Source: Lineus longissimus (Eukaryota; Nemertea; Pilidiophora; Heteronemertea; Lineidae). Taken from it: a stretch of 64,000 bases of DNA. A program made the translations under genes and the position numbers. Every line of letters begins with the position of its first letter. Positions within the stretch are counted from its first letter, which is position 1. A model generated the notes under the pieces. The model searched no databases. It worked only from the letters and a program-made list of their open reading frames with translations, and had not been told where the DNA came from. Shown here in pieces: positions 43,467-53,499 of the stretch. Location of the stretch: positions 1,860,001 to 1,924,000 of the forward strand of contig NC_088324.1 of assembly GCF_910592395.1 (NCBI RefSeq). The letters run 5' to 3'.

Positions 43467-44231
43467 TCAGGCGCAGTGAGTAAAGGTCAATTGATACTGT
43501 ACATCAAAACCATTAAGGTCGATAATGCCATTGTTTTCATCTGTTAGACGAATATTCAACTTGCCAACACTTGATTTGCACGGAATTTCCATGTTATCCC
43601 CAAAGGAATATGCTATCATATCTCCAAAGTTAGATTCTTTTATCGGTCTAGTGGCTAAGACATCTGATGGCTTGCCATTGCTCATTACATTGTTGACGAT
43701 GTCACAGTGGAAAACAAAATAGTCCATTGGTCTAAAATTTATGGGCCTCTCGCTTACAAACACACCCTTTGTTGATTTATCAGCATCTAAGGTACCAGCA
43801 TCTAAGGGATAAGGCCATTCCGATTTAAAGCCAAATAATTCATTGCTTTTACCAAAAAACATAATCTGGTAAAACTCTCCATTTTTTCTCTTAAGCATCT
43901 TCATTACTGTCCTACCAGTGGGTTCATCAACATAAAACTTAACAGCATTTTTGCTTAAACTATTTTCTTTCAATTCATTTGCAAACATCTTTGAAAAGCT
44001 TTCTAGGTCATAGAGACCATCGGGTATTTTAATCACTGTCAACGAATATCCCTTTAACTTAATTTCGTAATTTTGTTTTGCTTTACTTATGTTGTAGAAT
44101 GTACAAGGTATTCCTGCATATGTCAAACTAACACTAATGACATTCTGAATTTCAGTGATAAGATGTATGGTTAAATCATGTGATTTCTGTTCTGGGTAGT
44201 CACTGGAATTAATGTACACCACGGTTTTCAT
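43467..44231 (-). CDS. Polinton minor capsid (penton) protein, single jelly-roll
   Basis: An intact 254-residue frame begins MKTVVYINSSDYPEQKSHDL, the usual start of Polinton minor capsid proteins. The rest is beta-rich, with spaced hydrophobic strands (NVISVSLTYAGIPCTFYNIS, NGEFYQIMFFGKSNELFGF, GKLNIRLTDENNGIIDL), as in single jelly-roll penton proteins. It would form the five-fold vertices of a virion together with the major capsid protein. It is next to the small membrane gene and 38 bp from the 78-residue gene. The identification rests on the start motif, size, fold pattern and place. No breaks were seen. Confidence 0.75.
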   Translation of the reverse strand: MKTVVYINSSDYPEQKSHDLTIHLITEIQNVISVSLTYAGIPCTFYNISKAKQNYEIKLKGYSLTVIKIPDGLYDLESFSKMFANELKENSLSKNAVKFYVDEPTGRTVMKMLKRKNGEFYQIMFFGKSNELFGFKSEWPYPLDAGTLDADKSTKGVFVSERPINFRPMDYFVFHCDIVNNVMSNGKPSDVLATRPIKESNFGDMIAYSFGDNMEIPCKSSVGKLNIRLTDENNGIIDLNGFDVQYQLTFTHCA

Positions 44232-44268
44232 TTACTGTACTTAAATTTTAATTTACTGTACTTAAATT

Positions 44269-44505
44269 CTACTTGATTATGTTTCTGGGTAAAATACCTT
44301 GATCGTAAAAGTTTTCCAATGTTACATTACTTACTGCTACAATTCCGCCAAGTTTAAGAATCTCTTCTAAGTTTGCCTGACTTGGCAGGCCAATGGCAAT
44401 TCTCAAGAATCTCTCAAGTAAATATGAGTAACCAATTGTTGCTGTTGCCAATAACACACTTTGGTACAGTGTATTGATGATTTCCTTCTTTCCTGGTGTT
44501 TCCAT
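44269..44505 (-). CDS. Polinton small protein (78 aa)
   Basis: A short intact frame between the two capsid genes, with a mildly hydrophobic N-terminal half (LYQSVLLATATIGYSYLL) and an amphipathic C-terminal half (LEEILKLGGIVAVSNVTLEN). It may be a membrane-associated virion component. No family is recognised. Support comes from its position in the row and from clean boundaries. Confidence 0.45.
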   Translation of the reverse strand: METPGKKEIINTLYQSVLLATATIGYSYLLERFLRIAIGLPSQANLEEILKLGGIVAVSNVTLENFYDQGILPRNIIK

Positions 44506-44625
44506 TGATTTAGAATGAAATCTTCATTGGTGACACCAATTGATTCATATTTACAGTAAAATAATCTTAATGTTGCGGCAATTGGCAGTCAAAGTTAATG
44601 ATCTTAATGTTGCAAGTTAACAATC

Positions 44626-45867
44626 CTAATGTTGTAAGGAAACAATCTGTGAATTTTGAATGTTAACTTGAGCATCAGAAACCACAAATATGTGCATTTT
44701 GTATGGCCCCTTTCCAGATTCTTTTGTTATCGACAATTGAATACCATCTTTAGTGTTTTGAAGCTTTTTGCCCGATCCGTGTAATCTATTGTCTTCAGTA
44801 GTTCTCAGGTCCAACCAAAGACCGTAGTTATTCGAGTCTCCATAGTACTTTTTAATAGACATGTTGCAGTCGTAAGTTTTCTTTAAGTCTTCGGTCATGA
44901 AGTGTTTCTTGATCTCCTCCCATTGATCTAGCATTCTCATTCCTTCTGGGAATACCTGATTAGCAACTCCTTCGATGGTTATTTGAACTTTTGTGATGTT
45001 AGGATTTTCAAACTTTTCAGAATCTCTTGAACCATCAGTGTAATCAGAAATGAATAGAAGTAATAGGCCTTTTATGGACATTCGAGGAAAATTGATGTTC
45101 TCGTTGATCAGCGTTTCATTTGCCGTTACGTTGACAGTTTTGAAGTGATCTACCCAATCGTAATAGATGGAGAAACCTGAATTGTACTTGTTTGTAAGCG
45201 TATTGGCTAATCCCTTGTTAGTTACTGTGTCATATTCAAAACTGATATTTTCAAGTTTGTAATTCATGTTTGCAGTTGTACTGGTAACGATGATCTCCTC
45301 CTTTGGTGCTAACGTAATCTCGATGATCACATCCTCTTGAATTGGAAACTTGTAAAATGGAGCATAGTTGAAAAATAACTCAAAATCTAACGGTATCTTG
45401 TACTTGGTTCCAAATACTTTCTTCAGTGTTTTCTCATCGCTGGTTTCATTCTGCCACACCTGATCTCAACTTTCTAAGATTTTCTGACTGAATACCTTGA
45501 AAAACACTATCGTTCCTTTGCTCTTGTGTTACCACAGATCTTTAAAAGTCGAATAATGACTGTATTCATTGAGATCAAATATCTGTTCCGTTCCCCACTT
45601 AATTACCATCTTGGATAACAGGTTTCTGCCGAGATTGTTAACCACGCTGTTCTTTGAATCACCAGAAATGGTGACATCAGCTGACAGAAAAAGAGACCTG
45701 GGTACAAATAACGTATTTTCTCTTAAATCAGGTATTCTAATGTACAATGTTTCTTTTGGATTAGCAGAAGACGGATTGTGCGTAATGATGTGATGATTTC
45801 TCTCTGCCTTTAATCCGAGTGGAATCTTATGACTCCTTTCAGTGTTGAGAAGTACTCCAGTTGTCAT
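44626..45867 (-). pseudogene. Polinton major capsid protein, double jelly-roll, frame-broken
   Basis: From ATG at 45867 the first 112 residues carry the typical start (MTTGVLLNTERSHKIPLGLK), the first strands (ETLYIRIPDLRENTLFVP) and GRNLLSKMVIKWGTEQIFDL. The frame is lost at about 45530 by a one-base deletion, and a second compensating change near 45465 brings it back. The rest, 277 residues, is open (FELFFNYAPFYKFPIQEDV, ISIKG-like MSIKGLLLLFISDYTDG) and ends at 44626. The intervening 70 bp would be read in another frame and end at a stop, so no full capsid protein is made. Normal family length is about 400 to 450 residues, so little else is missing. Confidence 0.85.
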
Positions 45868-45960
45868 TCTATTTATTTGACTTGAAAATCATTTCATCTC
45901 TGACTTGAAAATCATTCTATTTATTTGATCATTTCATCTCTGACTTGAAAATCATTCAAT
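45868..45960. repeat. Short tandem repeat at right edge of Polinton
   Basis: Three copies of GACTTGAAAATCATT, separated by TTCATCTCT or CTATTTATTTGATC words. The Gypsy family 3 sequence begins directly after it, so this is the junction between the two elements. Confidence 0.8.
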
Positions 45961-48581
45961 CATTGAAAGTCGTTCTTCTTTGAGGTCAACCAGTCCCAAA
46001 CCACGTAAAAGGTCTCCGCCTCCTGTTGTCAAAACTCGGCGTCCCATTCCGGGTCCTATCAGTAAGGCTAAAAAACTTCCATCAAAACTTGTTGGCAACT
46101 CTAACGAGTCACATATTTCTATTGAAGACAAGATCTTCACTTGTCTTTTAGACACTGGTTCTATGGTCAGCACAATTTCTGTTTCAGCGTATCAAAATCA
46201 GTTCGCTGATCTTCCCTTGCATTCCTTAGACAACCTGTTACAAGTTCGCGGTGCTAATGGTGCACGACTTCCTTACCATGGATACATAGAGGTTAGAGTG
46301 AAACGTCCTTTTTCTGATCGTTACTTTGACATACCTTTGCTGGTCGTTCCAGATACCACTTACAATTTCAAGGTTCCTGTTTTGGTTGGCACCAACATCC
46401 TTTCACTTTGTAATTTTGATCCTGGGTTAAGCTTGCCTAAGCCCTGGAAACTTGCGATTTCCGCTTTGGTCACTTCCCGTAATGCTATTGTTGGAAATGT
46501 TGTGACTTTGAGTCCTGTCACTTTGCCTCCGGATACTCAGGCCAGGGTCTCTGGTTTCTGTAGCACCCATGGTCGTCTTCTTGGTGAAACTTCGGTGATG
46601 GCTGAGGCTATTCCTGGTGCCCGATTGCCTGGTGATGTTATAATTGTACCCACCTTTCTTGGTCTTGATGGACACAAAAAGGAAAGGGTTGGTTGTTGTG
46701 TCTATAACCACAGTAGGAAAGCTGTCACGATTCCTGGACGTACTGTCCTATGTTGTCTAGTTCGGGCAGAGTCTGTGTCGGAGCGTGATCCATTAGATCC
46801 TTCTGTTTGTATTCCTTCAGATTATCAACCTTCAATTATTCAGTCTTTGAATTTGGTGAATGGTAGTGTAGTCCAGGCTTCACCTTACACTGAACATCAA
46901 AACCAGTTGCTACAAGCCATTGACTTGTCACACATTTCCGCAGATACTATTCAGTCTGACTTGCGTTCCTTGTTGATGAAGTATTCTGATGTCTTTTCTT
47001 TATCAAACACTGATCTTGGTCGGTCCAATCTAGTCACCCATCGCATTGAGTTAAATGACACAATCCCTTTTAAACAACGTTTTCGTCGTATTCCACCTTC
47101 CATGTTTGATGAAGTGAGGTCACATCTGGACCAAATGTTGCAGGCAGGTGTCATCAGGCACTCTAAGAGTCCTTGGGCTTCCAACATGGTCCTGGTGCGT
47201 AAAGGACAGGAGTCCCCGCCTATGTGTGGATTTTCGTCAGCTTAACCGCCGTACCATCCGGGACTCTTACGCCTTGCCTCGTCTCGATGAGACTCTTGAT
47301 TGTTTATCTGGTGCCAAGTATTTTACCTCTCTTGATCTCCGTTGTGGATATTGGCAATGTGAACTTGATGAAAGTCATAAGGAAAGGACGGCGTTCACGG
47401 CTGGAAATCTTGGGTTTTATGAATTTAATGTTCTTCCATTTGGCTTGTGCAATGCACCCAGCACTTTTCAACGTATGATGGAGCGTTGCCTTCAGGATAT
47501 TCATCTGCGTGAATGCCTTATCTATTTGGACGACATCGTCATCTTTTCAAGGTCCATAGAGGAGCATCTGGAGCGCTTAGAGCATGTTTTTACCCGTTTG
47601 AGGGAGTGCGGTTTGAAACTCAAATCTTCTAAGTGCTCATTTCTTATGGAGAATATTAAATATTTGGGTCATTCTGTTTCGGCGTCTGGCATTGAGCCTG
47701 ATAACGATAAGATTGAGGCCATTGCCTCCTGGCCTGTTCCTCAGAGGTCAGAGGACGTTCGAAGGTTTCTTGGTTTTGCGGGGTATTATAGACGTTTCGT
47801 CAAGGGATTTTCGTCCTTAGTCCGTCCATTGAATGATCTTCTTCCTCCTACTGGCACTAAGACCAAGAAGGGAGCCAAGAAACCTGTTTGTACTCCTTTT
47901 TATTGGGGAGAGGAGCAGCAGTCGGCCTTCGACAACATGAAGTCGATTTTATCAAACTCTCCAGTTCTTGGCTTTGCTGACTTTTCCCTCCCTTTTGAAC
48001 TCCATACAGATGCGTCCTCTACGGGGCTTGGAGCTATTTTATATCAGGTTCAGGATGGTCATCGGCGTGTCATTTCTTTTGCTAGCCGTAGTCTTAACAA
48101 GGCTGAGAAGAATTATTCAGCGTATAAGCTTGAGTTTCTCGCCCTCAAATGGGCCGTTACTGAGAAATTTTATGACTATCTATACGGTCATCGGTTCTCA
48201 GTGAAAACTGATAACAATCCTTTGACCTACGTTCTTACATCGGCCAAGTTGGATGCCACTGGGCATCGCTGGCTGGCTGAACTCTCTTGTTTTGATTTTG
48301 ATATTTCGTACGTACCTGGAACATCAAATGTCGATGCCGATAGCCTCTCTCGAATCCCTTGGGAAAAGGTTGAGTCCGAGAGTGTTCAGGCTATTTGTCA
48401 GTCATCACATGTTGATGGGTTTGTTGATTCACTTTGTCTTTCTATACCAGACTTGACTATGAATTGTGAGGATTCCCCTTGGCCTAAAGTTGATCTGCGA
48501 GCAGAGCAGCGAGCTGATGCAACTTTGAGTAGGTTAATTTCTTGGGTCGAGTCTGATAAATGTCGGGGGCGGAAGTTTTGA
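45961..48581 (+). pseudogene. Gypsy family 3 protease-RT-RNase H, truncated
   Basis: The frame starts without gag. The protease active site (FTCLLDTGSMVSTIS) comes first, followed by a long linker and RT. A one-base deletion near 47200 (after VLVRKG) breaks the frame within RT; the rest, on the next frame, has LCVDFRQLNRRTIRDSYALP, FTSLDLRCGYWQ, FNVLPFGLCNAPSTFQRMM and the active site LIYLDDIVIFS. RNase H follows (ELHTDASSTGLGAILYQ, KTDNNPLTYVL). The frame ends at 48581, before integrase. RT and RNase H residues are intact, so the copy is fairly young. Both ends are truncated: no LTRs, no gag, no integrase. Confidence 0.9.
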
Positions 48582-49112
48582 GGTTTGGAGGGTCGATTTT
48601 TTTGTGATGTTTTGAAATTGTGATGTTTTCGTGGTGCGGGGCTCGAAACTTTTGTTTTGGCATGGGTGCTTTGAGCCGGCATGCTGGGGCGGTGTATGGC
48701 GTGTGTGCGGGATGGAGGTGCGCGGGTCCTTCCGAGATATTGATATATATAGTTGGTGTCCTTTTACTTTCCTACAAGAGTGTACAATTGCGCCACCCTT
48801 GTCACTGCCGATTGAAATATGCATTTTAAGTGTAGTAAATACTGTGATCAGATACCTATCATTATTATGGTAAAATTTGCTTCCATGCAATCGTATATGA
48901 AACTAACCTGGACGTTATCTGCTTATGCTATTGACAGGTTCTTTACCCTTTTGTACTTCGTTAGCGTGTTCACGGACACGTTATATGTTTTTGCATAAAC
49001 CTAACATACGTAGATATATGTTTGTCAACTTTTGTTCGCTACCAGTTTTGGGTTTTGGGGAGTAATGAGTGGATTTTTTTGATGATAACGCCATCAATTT
49101 CAGGGCGTATCT
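48582..49112. other. No gene seen
   Basis: T-rich, G-rich sequence after the Gypsy truncation point. Could hold LTR remnants, but no border or duplicated end was found. Confidence 0.4.
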
Positions 49113-49184
49113 ACTGAAATGTTCGGGTTTTCCCCCCATTACTTCCTTGCGAGCAAAATGGAAGGTGATGAGGATGTGTTGACA
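49113..49184. repeat. Paralogous empty site of the large transposon
   Basis: This 72-bp stretch (ACTGAAATGTTCGGGTTTTC to GATGAGGATGTGTTGA) is repeated at 49403-49462. There the copy is interrupted by the transposon at GCTGAG and resumes at 59051 with GCTGAGGATGTGTTGA. It therefore shows what the target looked like before insertion. Confidence 0.85.
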
Positions 49185-49462
49185 CCCTCAGTGCCTTTCC
49201 ATTGTCGAGCAAGGCTATTTAAACCCAGGCAGGCTTTGTCTCGGCCATTCGATTTCGCTACCTGCGTACAGCCACGGAGGACCCTTGCAGTGATCGCTAT
49301 TAGCCCCAAACGGAGTTGATAGAAGATGATCACTTTGGGAGGATTTTTGGCTAGCCCCCCCCCCCCTCCCTGTTGGGCATCTTCCTTTTCTCGCTCCCCT
49401 GAACTGAAATGTTCAGGTTTTCCCCCCATTACTTCCTTGCGAGCAAAATGGAAGGTGCTGAG

Positions 49463-49809
49463 TATGGCAAGCCAAAGCGGAATTTATTCAAGACTTTAGA
49501 ATTACTATTCAAGAAGTTAAATATAAGTTCAAGAAGGAAATATATGTTCAAGACTAAAATATGTTCAACCTTGAATCAAATGTTTTCAACCTTGAATAAG
49601 ATATGTTCAACCTTGAATCAAATATGTTCAACCTTGAATAAAATATGTCCAACCTTGAACAAAATATATTCAACCTTGCATAAAATATGTCCAACCTTGA
49701 ACAAAATATATTCAACCTTGAACAAAATATATTCAAGACTCACGTGACCATATTCAAGACTCACGTGACCATATTCAAGACGCACGTGACCACAAAATTG
49801 ATGACGTAG
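49463..49809 (+). repeat. Left terminal inverted repeat with 21-bp tandem units
   Basis: After 75 bp of outer sequence comes a tandem array of 21-bp units like TTCAACCTTGAA(C/T)(A)AAATAT. Three copies of an ATTCAAGAC(T/G)CACGTGACC unit follow, and GATGACGTAG ends the repeat. The CACGTG words are E-box palindromes. The reading frames across the array, rich in TLNKI, are artefacts of 21-bp periodicity. Confidence 0.92.
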
Positions 49810-50727
49810 AATCTGTGGTACTTCTGATGCGTTCTGTTTCACGACATGATTGATTGCCTGTATAGCCTAAACACTCAAACATGTCAAAAGACAACGAGAA
49901 TCCGATACAGTGGTGTCGGCCTTAAGAATGAAAGGTGAGAGGCATTGCGCATTTTGAACCTATAATTTGCCTGATATGTCTTTGAAACATGTATCGACTC
50001 TGACATTCAGTCACTCGGCATCCATGTCATGATGTGTAGGATTACAGTACATGTCAGGTGTAGGCGGCTAGGTACGTGTGCAACCATGTGTAGGCCTACT
50101 GTGTATCCTATACGTACAAAATGTATACGTGTATGTTTTATGTAGTGTAGGGCCTATCATATCATGGACCTTTTAGTATAAAGGTCCATGATCATATCTA
50201 CTTCTAGCCAGGCCTACTTTCATGGCCTACCATGCTCAATGCTTCTACATGTAGGCCTCCATGTCTACTTGCGCACACATCCCCCTCGGAAATTATACAT
50301 CCACAGACGGTCATTCCAAGTACCCGAAGGTGAAGAAGAAGTATAACCAACCCAACATACCTCGCGCATGTGTGGTGTCAGGTAGGCCTACAGTCTACAA
50401 CACCACGGTGTGGTGACGGTATGGGTATACCATGAATTTAGCAAATACCATTTCAATCAGGATAAGGCCTTATCTGTTGGCCTACAACTATCCCCGGCCC
50501 CTATGTATGTTCATATTCTCACTCCCAATACCGGTATACAAACGTATATCCACGGTATTTATAACAAGGTTAAATTCTTGCTTATCTGCTTATATAAATG
50601 ATCATCTTCGGCCTATCAGTTTTAACCAAGCATGTTTTGAGCTAAATTGTACCAATTTGTTATTCTAAAATATTTCCTCTTTCAGTTCACAGAATGTTAA
50701 CTTGATGAAGCCACTGTCCAGCCAACC
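49810..50727 (+). promoter_or_regulatory. Transposase leader region
   Basis: Between the left terminal repeat and the ATG at 50728 no protein is encoded. A CCTCTTTCAG acceptor-like site at 50674-50683 precedes the start codon, so an untranslated first exon upstream is possible. No TATA box was identified with confidence. Confidence 0.35.
50161..50192. repeat. Small perfect hairpin
   Basis: ATCATGGACCTTT and AAAGGTCCATGAT form a 13-bp perfect inverted repeat with a 6-base loop, in the leader region of the transposase gene. It may be incidental or a fold in the transcript's 5' end. Confidence 0.7.
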
Positions 50728-52922
50728 ATGCCAAGAGGAAATGCTGATCGCGCTTTGGGTCCGAGGCCAGTTTCTGACTTTTGGTTGGCACTTGTTCGAT
50801 TCGTTGCTGAGGCCTATCCCCAATCCTCCACACACGACATCAATGTTGCAGAACAGTACCGTCGACAGCTTGAAGAACAGATCAGAACTACAAATGTTAT
50901 GTTCTCGCGTGCATATGATCTCATGAATGAGGAACAGGATTTAGCCAAACAGGCCGATCTTGCCCAATTTACCAAACTTGTGTGTGCAGTACTGGCCCAG
51001 CTTTTAGCATTGAGGGAAAAATTTGAATTAAAGATTTATCATCTCATGAGTGAAATTGGCCCTAGAAACTGTAATTCAAATTTTTCCGTCGTCAGTGGGG
51101 CTCCATGTTTAAATGATGAAAACCAGTGTGGCAATCGGCCAAGTGGACGGCCCAGTATTCAAATCAACCCTGTGACTGTACAGTCTTTGAGGGATGCTGG
51201 GTTTAATTGGAGGTCAATTGCCAGTATGAATTCCTCAGTGTCCTCTCACTCACTCCAATCATACTATGATTGGAGTGAGTGAGAGGACACTGAGGAATAG
51301 ACGACAGAGCTATGACATGAGTTTCTTGATTGTGATTTAGAATATTCTGAAATCACTAACAATGAACTGGATGAAATTGTGACTGCAATAATGAAAGTGA
51401 CTACTGTTTGTGGGGAAACATTAATGATGGGTGCTCTTCGATCACGAGGTTAGTTAATGTTTCGTACAAAATTAGAATTTAGTTTGTTTTAAGAACTTAT
51501 AGTTTCCTTCAGCTAATTTGCAACTGATTAAACTCTGGCCTAATGGTCCCATGGCCCTTAAGTGATTATACTTAGAATTACAATGGTTGATTGCACGCAA
51601 ACTTTGCAAGATGAAATGATGCAATTTATTATAGTCTGTCACCATGTCAGAGTACTACATTGTACTTTTTGAGCACTTAACCTCCAGTCAAGGCCAATAT
51701 TTAAAGAGATTCTTTGAATTGTTCAATTTAACAGGATACAAAATTCAGCGACAGCGAGTCAGGGATAGTCTTGCTCGAGTGGATCCTGTTGGTAGAGCAC
51801 TTCGTCGAAGATGTGTGATTTACCGGAGACATTACAGTGTTCCACATCCTAATTACATATGGTAGGCTCTTTGTTTACTGAATCAATCCTATTGCCATGA
51901 CTGAAAACTGAGTTGGGCCTACATGTACCGACCACAACATGAGAAATTTAATATACATACATTGCAGTATTTTTACAAACTGGTGCACTCTCGGATAATT
52001 GAAGTTGCCTTACATGTACATGTATACATTAAGCATTCAGTATTTGTCGAGTAATAATATCAATCAATACGAAAGGTTCACAAACACAGGTGAATAATGT
52101 AAGAACAAAGGTTTGGTATTATATTTGTAATTGTTACACTAGTCTTTTTTTTTCAGGCATATCGATGGCAATCACAAGCTGATTGATCCTTGGGGCTTTG
52201 TCATTCATGGGGGAATTGACGGCTTCTCGAGACTCTGCACGTATCTACGTTGTTCAAACACCAACCGCTCATCTGTTGTCTTGGAATGTTTTGCTGATGC
52301 AGTTCAAGCCTATGGCTGCCCGTCACGTGTACGTACAGATTATGGGACTGAAAATGTGCTTGTTGCACGCTACATGTTGAGTAACAAAGGACTCTACAGA
52401 GGGAGTGTGATAACCGGATTGTCCACTCATAACCAGCGCATCGAAAGGCTTTGGCGTGATGTTGGACAGAATGTCAACTCATTCTTTATTGAACTATTTG
52501 ACAATATGGAACATACAGGTTTGGCAGACAGGTACAACCCAGTACACATCTACGCTTTAAGATACATTTTTGTGCCGCGCATAAACAGAGCCCTTGATGA
52601 ATTCCGTAACCAATGGAATAATCATCCAGTTCGAACAGAGAAGCATAATACTCCCAACATGCTTTTCCTTAGGGGTATGATGGTTCATAATGATGCATTC
52701 GATTTGGACCTCATCAACACCGTGGACGAAGATGGTCCTGTGCCAGACATTCAAACTAACAACAATGTACAAGTTCCTGAACTGCCATTTGATTTATCCG
52801 AAGACACTGTGTTACAACTCCAGACCGAAGTTGATCCCCTTGCAGATGATGGCTACTTTGGTGCAAATTTGTTCTTGTCCGCTGTGGAGATTGTTAATCG
52901 TCAAATCAACAATCATGGTTGA
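50728..52922 (+). pseudogene. Integrase-core DDE transposase, three exons, frameshifted
   Basis: Exon 50728-51448 encodes an N-terminal helical domain and then a helix-turn-helix (LRDAGFNWRSIASM ... VSERTLRNRRQ). Exon 51735-51861 (phase 1 in, phase 2 out) and exon 52157-52922 encode the catalytic core. The first Asp is in [13 protein letters not shown], the second in [15 protein letters not shown] and the Glu in [13 protein letters not shown], followed by [19 protein letters not shown]. Junction phases match and donors are GTTAGT and GTAGGC. The architecture is that of the integrase-core proteins common in fish and invertebrate genomes. Two lesions break exon 1: an inverted 37-base insertion forming a 69-bp palindrome in the recognition helix, and a one-base loss near 51325. 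Intact length would be about 525 residues. The two later exons are open. Confidence 0.85.
51230..51298. repeat. 69-bp perfect palindrome in the transposase HTH
   Basis: Arms of 34 bases (51230-51263 and 51265-51298) are exact reverse complements around a single central C. The right arm is the natural coding sequence (IGVSERTLRN on +). The left arm is an inverted copy of it, inserted after the codons for SIASM. That is the signature of a replication template switch. Confidence 0.95.
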
Positions 52923-52996
52923 TTTGACAGTGTACATTGTTCTTTTTTAAGGCAATTGGACAGACATCATGTATTCTTGCCCAAAGAAGAAATAAC

Positions 52997-53002
52997 AATA
53001 AA
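52997..53002 (+). terminator. Polyadenylation signal of the transposase gene
   Basis: AATAAA lies 75 bp after the transposase stop codon and is followed by a T-rich stretch (CTTTGTTTTAAC), as expected for a 3' end. Confidence 0.6.
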
Positions 53003-53499
53003 GATGCATTTGTGAAAAATATATATTCTTTGTTTTAACTTTAACTTGACTCACTGTGTCCAAATCAGAGTGAAGCCTCAGACTCAGCTCACCATGCGAA
53101 TTGACTAACATGGAGGCATGAAGCAACAGAGAAGATAGAACACCAAACTGAACATAATTTCACAAGCATTAAAAAAATATAATTTCAAAAAAAAAGGCAG
53201 CAGAAAGATCCTATCTAATCTCAGTTTTGCTATCTCCAATGTAGAGCGTCAAGGTATTTCCAAATAGTGTGTTCTTTAATTTCTTGTCTGCTGAAAAACA
53301 ATGAAAATCACAAAGGGCACAAGAGAATCTTCAGTTTACCCCAAGGTTTGGACAGGGTTGCTGAAGCAAACAAGACGGAGGAACTGAAATGGTCCATGTT
53401 TGTTTCCTCTAAAAGTTCAGAATGCACCATATGATTTTGAAGACAAAGGCATTCAGTCATCCTTGATAGTAGGTCTGTCAAAGGTATCATTGGAACAAC
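53003..53499. other. Convergent 3' region between transposase and ligase
   Basis: About 500 bp between the 3' ends of the two convergent genes. It should hold the 3' untranslated region of the minus-strand ligase. No polyadenylation signal on the minus strand could be fixed, and no other gene is seen. Confidence 0.4.

Larger units (their letters stand above)
37368..45960. mobile_element. Polinton/Maverick element, defective, no PolB seen
   Basis: Roughly 8.6 kb carry the diagnostic Polinton set: chromodomain DDE integrase, FtsK/HerA-type packaging ATPase, double jelly-roll major capsid protein, single jelly-roll minor capsid protein, and several small accessory and membrane proteins. No protein-primed DNA polymerase B and no adenovirus-like cysteine protease were found. 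Terminal inverted repeats were not identified, so one or both ends are lost. Integrase, ATPase and major capsid genes carry breaks. All genes except the first and the ATPase are on the minus strand. Borders are approximate. Confidence 0.85.

Noticed and set aside
49557-49740. CRISPR-like array of short repeats
   Set aside because: The units are contiguous 21-bp repeats without unique spacers, in a eukaryotic transposon terminus.
49409-49747. Regular heptad protein (TLNKI units), also on the inverse strand and at 58473-58969
   Set aside because: The 21-bp tandem units of the terminal inverted repeats are divisible by three and lack stops in several frames on both strands. There is no codon bias or splice context, so it is not a protein.
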